Shown here: one piece after another, positions 63,080-64,000 of the stretch
How the letters are laid out: every line of letters begins with the position of its first letter
Numbering within the stretch: position 1 is the first letter of the stretch
Origin: Geobacteraceae bacterium
GTDB taxonomy: Bacteria; Desulfobacterota; Desulfuromonadia; Geobacterales; Pseudopelobacteraceae
Direction of reading: 5' to 3'
Assembly (NCBI GenBank): GCA_025355965.1
Contig: JANXYR010000038.1
Location: forward strand, 1-64,000
Length of the DNA: 64,000 bases
Position numbers and translations under genes: made by a program
Notes under the pieces: generated by a model
What the model saw: only the letters and a program-made list of their open reading frames with translations
The model's database searches: none
What the model was told of the DNA's origin: nothing

Positions 63080-64000
63080 ATGAAAAGTTTGCGTAATTTT
63101 CTGTTCCTGATTTTCATCCTGACACCTGCCCTCTCCTTTTCTGCCAATCTGAAACGAATTTCTGCCATTTCGCGCATAACCGCCATCACCGTCTACACCG
63201 ACCGCGCCCTGACGACCCGCAACACAACTCTCAACCTCAAACCGGGGAGCTATCTGATCGCCTTTGAAGCTCTGCCGACCTTGATACTTGATGACTCCGT
63301 GCGTGTAGAAGGCAAAGGAACAGCGGTTGCGACTATAACTGGTTTGGAGATCAAGCGGACTTTTCTGGAGGGGAGCGGCGAAAAACGGATTCAGATACTA
63401 CAGGAGGAAATGCGCATATTGAAACGGAATTCCGCCGGATTGGACGCCAGAAAATCCGGAATTTCAGCGCAAAAGGCTTTTCTCGAATCTATCCGCGTAG
63501 CCTGGGGAGATCGTATCTCCAAAGAGCTGGCAGTTGGCCGACCAACGTCGGCAGAACTGCAGGACGCTTCCAGCTTTGTCGGTGCAGGCATCACCAAAGC
63601 CGAAGAGCAGATTCGTGATATCGAATTTGAAAAGAAAGGACTTAAGGACAAGATCGACGCGCTGCAGCGCCAGCAGAATGAAGCAACCGGCTCAGCCAGA
63701 AAAGAGGCCAAAACTGTTGAAGTGGCTGTTGAGGTTACACGCGAAGGCAACCTTTTGCTTGAGCTTGCTTCGATGACACCCCAGGCAAGCTGGGAACCTT
63801 CCTACGATATCCGTCTGGCGGCTAACGCAAAAACCGCCGAATTGACCTTCCGGGCGATGGTACGCCAACAAACCGGAGAGGATTGGAGCAACGTTGATCT
63901 GACACTATCCACCGCCCGCCCCGCAGTTGGCGGAGCTCCGCCGGAATTATACCCATGGCAGATATCCCTGTACCGCCCTCAGCTGGTGATGACAGAGAGG
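63080..64000 (+). CDS. DUF4139 / MuiA-family protein, N-terminal part (cut by window end)
   Basis: The first 307 codons of a frame still open at the window end. AAGGAG stands six bases before the ATG. A signal peptide (1 to about 23, L-S-F-S-A) is followed by V-Y-T-D-R-A-L-T-T-R near 34-43 and a beta-rich domain, a helical coiled region (about 110-205), and then S-W-E-P-S-Y-D-I-R near 235-243 and D-W-S-N-V-D-L-T-L-S-T-A-R-P near 266-279, the typical opening of DUF4139. The family includes the Azotobacter-type mucoidy inhibitor MuiA, but its function is unknown. It is probably exported to the periplasm. Confidence 0.85.
   Translation, partial: MKSLRNFLFLIFILTPALSFSANLKRISAISRITAITVYTDRALTTRNTTLNLKPGSYLIAFEALPTLILDDSVRVEGKGTAVATITGLEIKRTFLEGSGEKRIQILQEEMRILKRNSAGLDARKSGISAQKAFLESIRVAWGDRISKELAVGRPTSAELQDASSFVGAGITKAEEQIRDIEFEKKGLKDKIDALQRQQNEATGSARKEAKTVEVAVEVTREGNLLLELASMTPQASWEPSYDIRLAANAKTAELTFRAMVRQQTGEDWSNVDLTLSTARPAVGGAPPELYPWQISLYRPQLVMTER

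Overview
The window reads as a chromosomal segment of a Gram-negative, LPS-making deltaproteobacterium, most likely of the Geobacter / Pelobacter propionicus / Trichlorobacter group. The grounds are a single-chain NuoB-NuoC-NuoD fusion, a K+-independent membrane pyrophosphatase, short-form HisG, flavin-dependent ThyX, an HD-GYP regulator beside a Cache/GAF/PAS kinase, and lipid A genes interrupted by an oxidoreductase/aminotransferase pair. This assignment comes from gene content alone; no search was run. No tRNA, rRNA, CRISPR array or intact mobile element was seen.

Layout. 0-7 kb: the end of an MFS transporter, a scrap of a HipA-type kinase, a Rhesus-type (Rh) ammonia channel with a candidate sigma-54 promoter, a DegP/DegQ-type periplasmic protease, and a leftward operon sixA - CHAD protein - ppx/GppA. 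6.7-7.3 kb has no convincing gene but ends in an intrinsic terminator. 7.3-10 kb: nuoA and the nuoBCD fusion, with no other complex I genes following. 10-14.3 kb: a leftward hybrid histidine kinase and HD-GYP response regulator. 14.5-19.8 kb: murA-hisG-hisD-hisC-(zinc-ribbon gene)-hisB, closed by a strong terminator. 19.9-26.7 kb: divergent cpoB and hppA, RNase E/G, and an NHL-repeat lipoprotein.

26.8-42.7 kb is one closely packed rightward run of envelope genes: lysS, lolC, lolD, bamA, skp, lpxD, fabZ, lpxA, gnnA-like, gnnB-like, lpxB, lpxL-like, a PAP2 phosphatase, waaA and lpxK. It covers lipoprotein release, outer-membrane protein assembly and lipid A-Kdo synthesis. The gnnA/gnnB-like pair between lpxA and lpxB predicts lipid A built on 2,3-diamino-glucose, with amide-linked primary acyl chains.

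42.7-56.2 kb is the LPS core and surface-glycan region: three heptosyltransferases, a Kdo-kinase-like protein, a Trm112-type protein, MsbA, a zinc-ribbon methyltransferase, GDP-mannose dehydratase, three separate glycosyltransferases, a glycosyltransferase-deacetylase fusion and a lipid kinase. 56.2-64 kb returns to housekeeping genes: tcdA, rho, rpmE, thyX, a DUF1385 membrane protein, an RluA-type pseudouridine synthase, an SDR, an RRM protein with a basic tail, and the start of a DUF4139 (MuiA-like) protein cut by the window end.

The observations most worth a second look are the gnnA/gnnB insertion with an unusual LpxA gate region, the isolated nuoA-nuoBCD pair with a possibly leaderless start, the bacterial Rh channel beside a hipA remnant, the zinc-ribbon protein inside the his operon, the transferase-deacetylase fusion, and the structured non-coding stretch near 7 kb.
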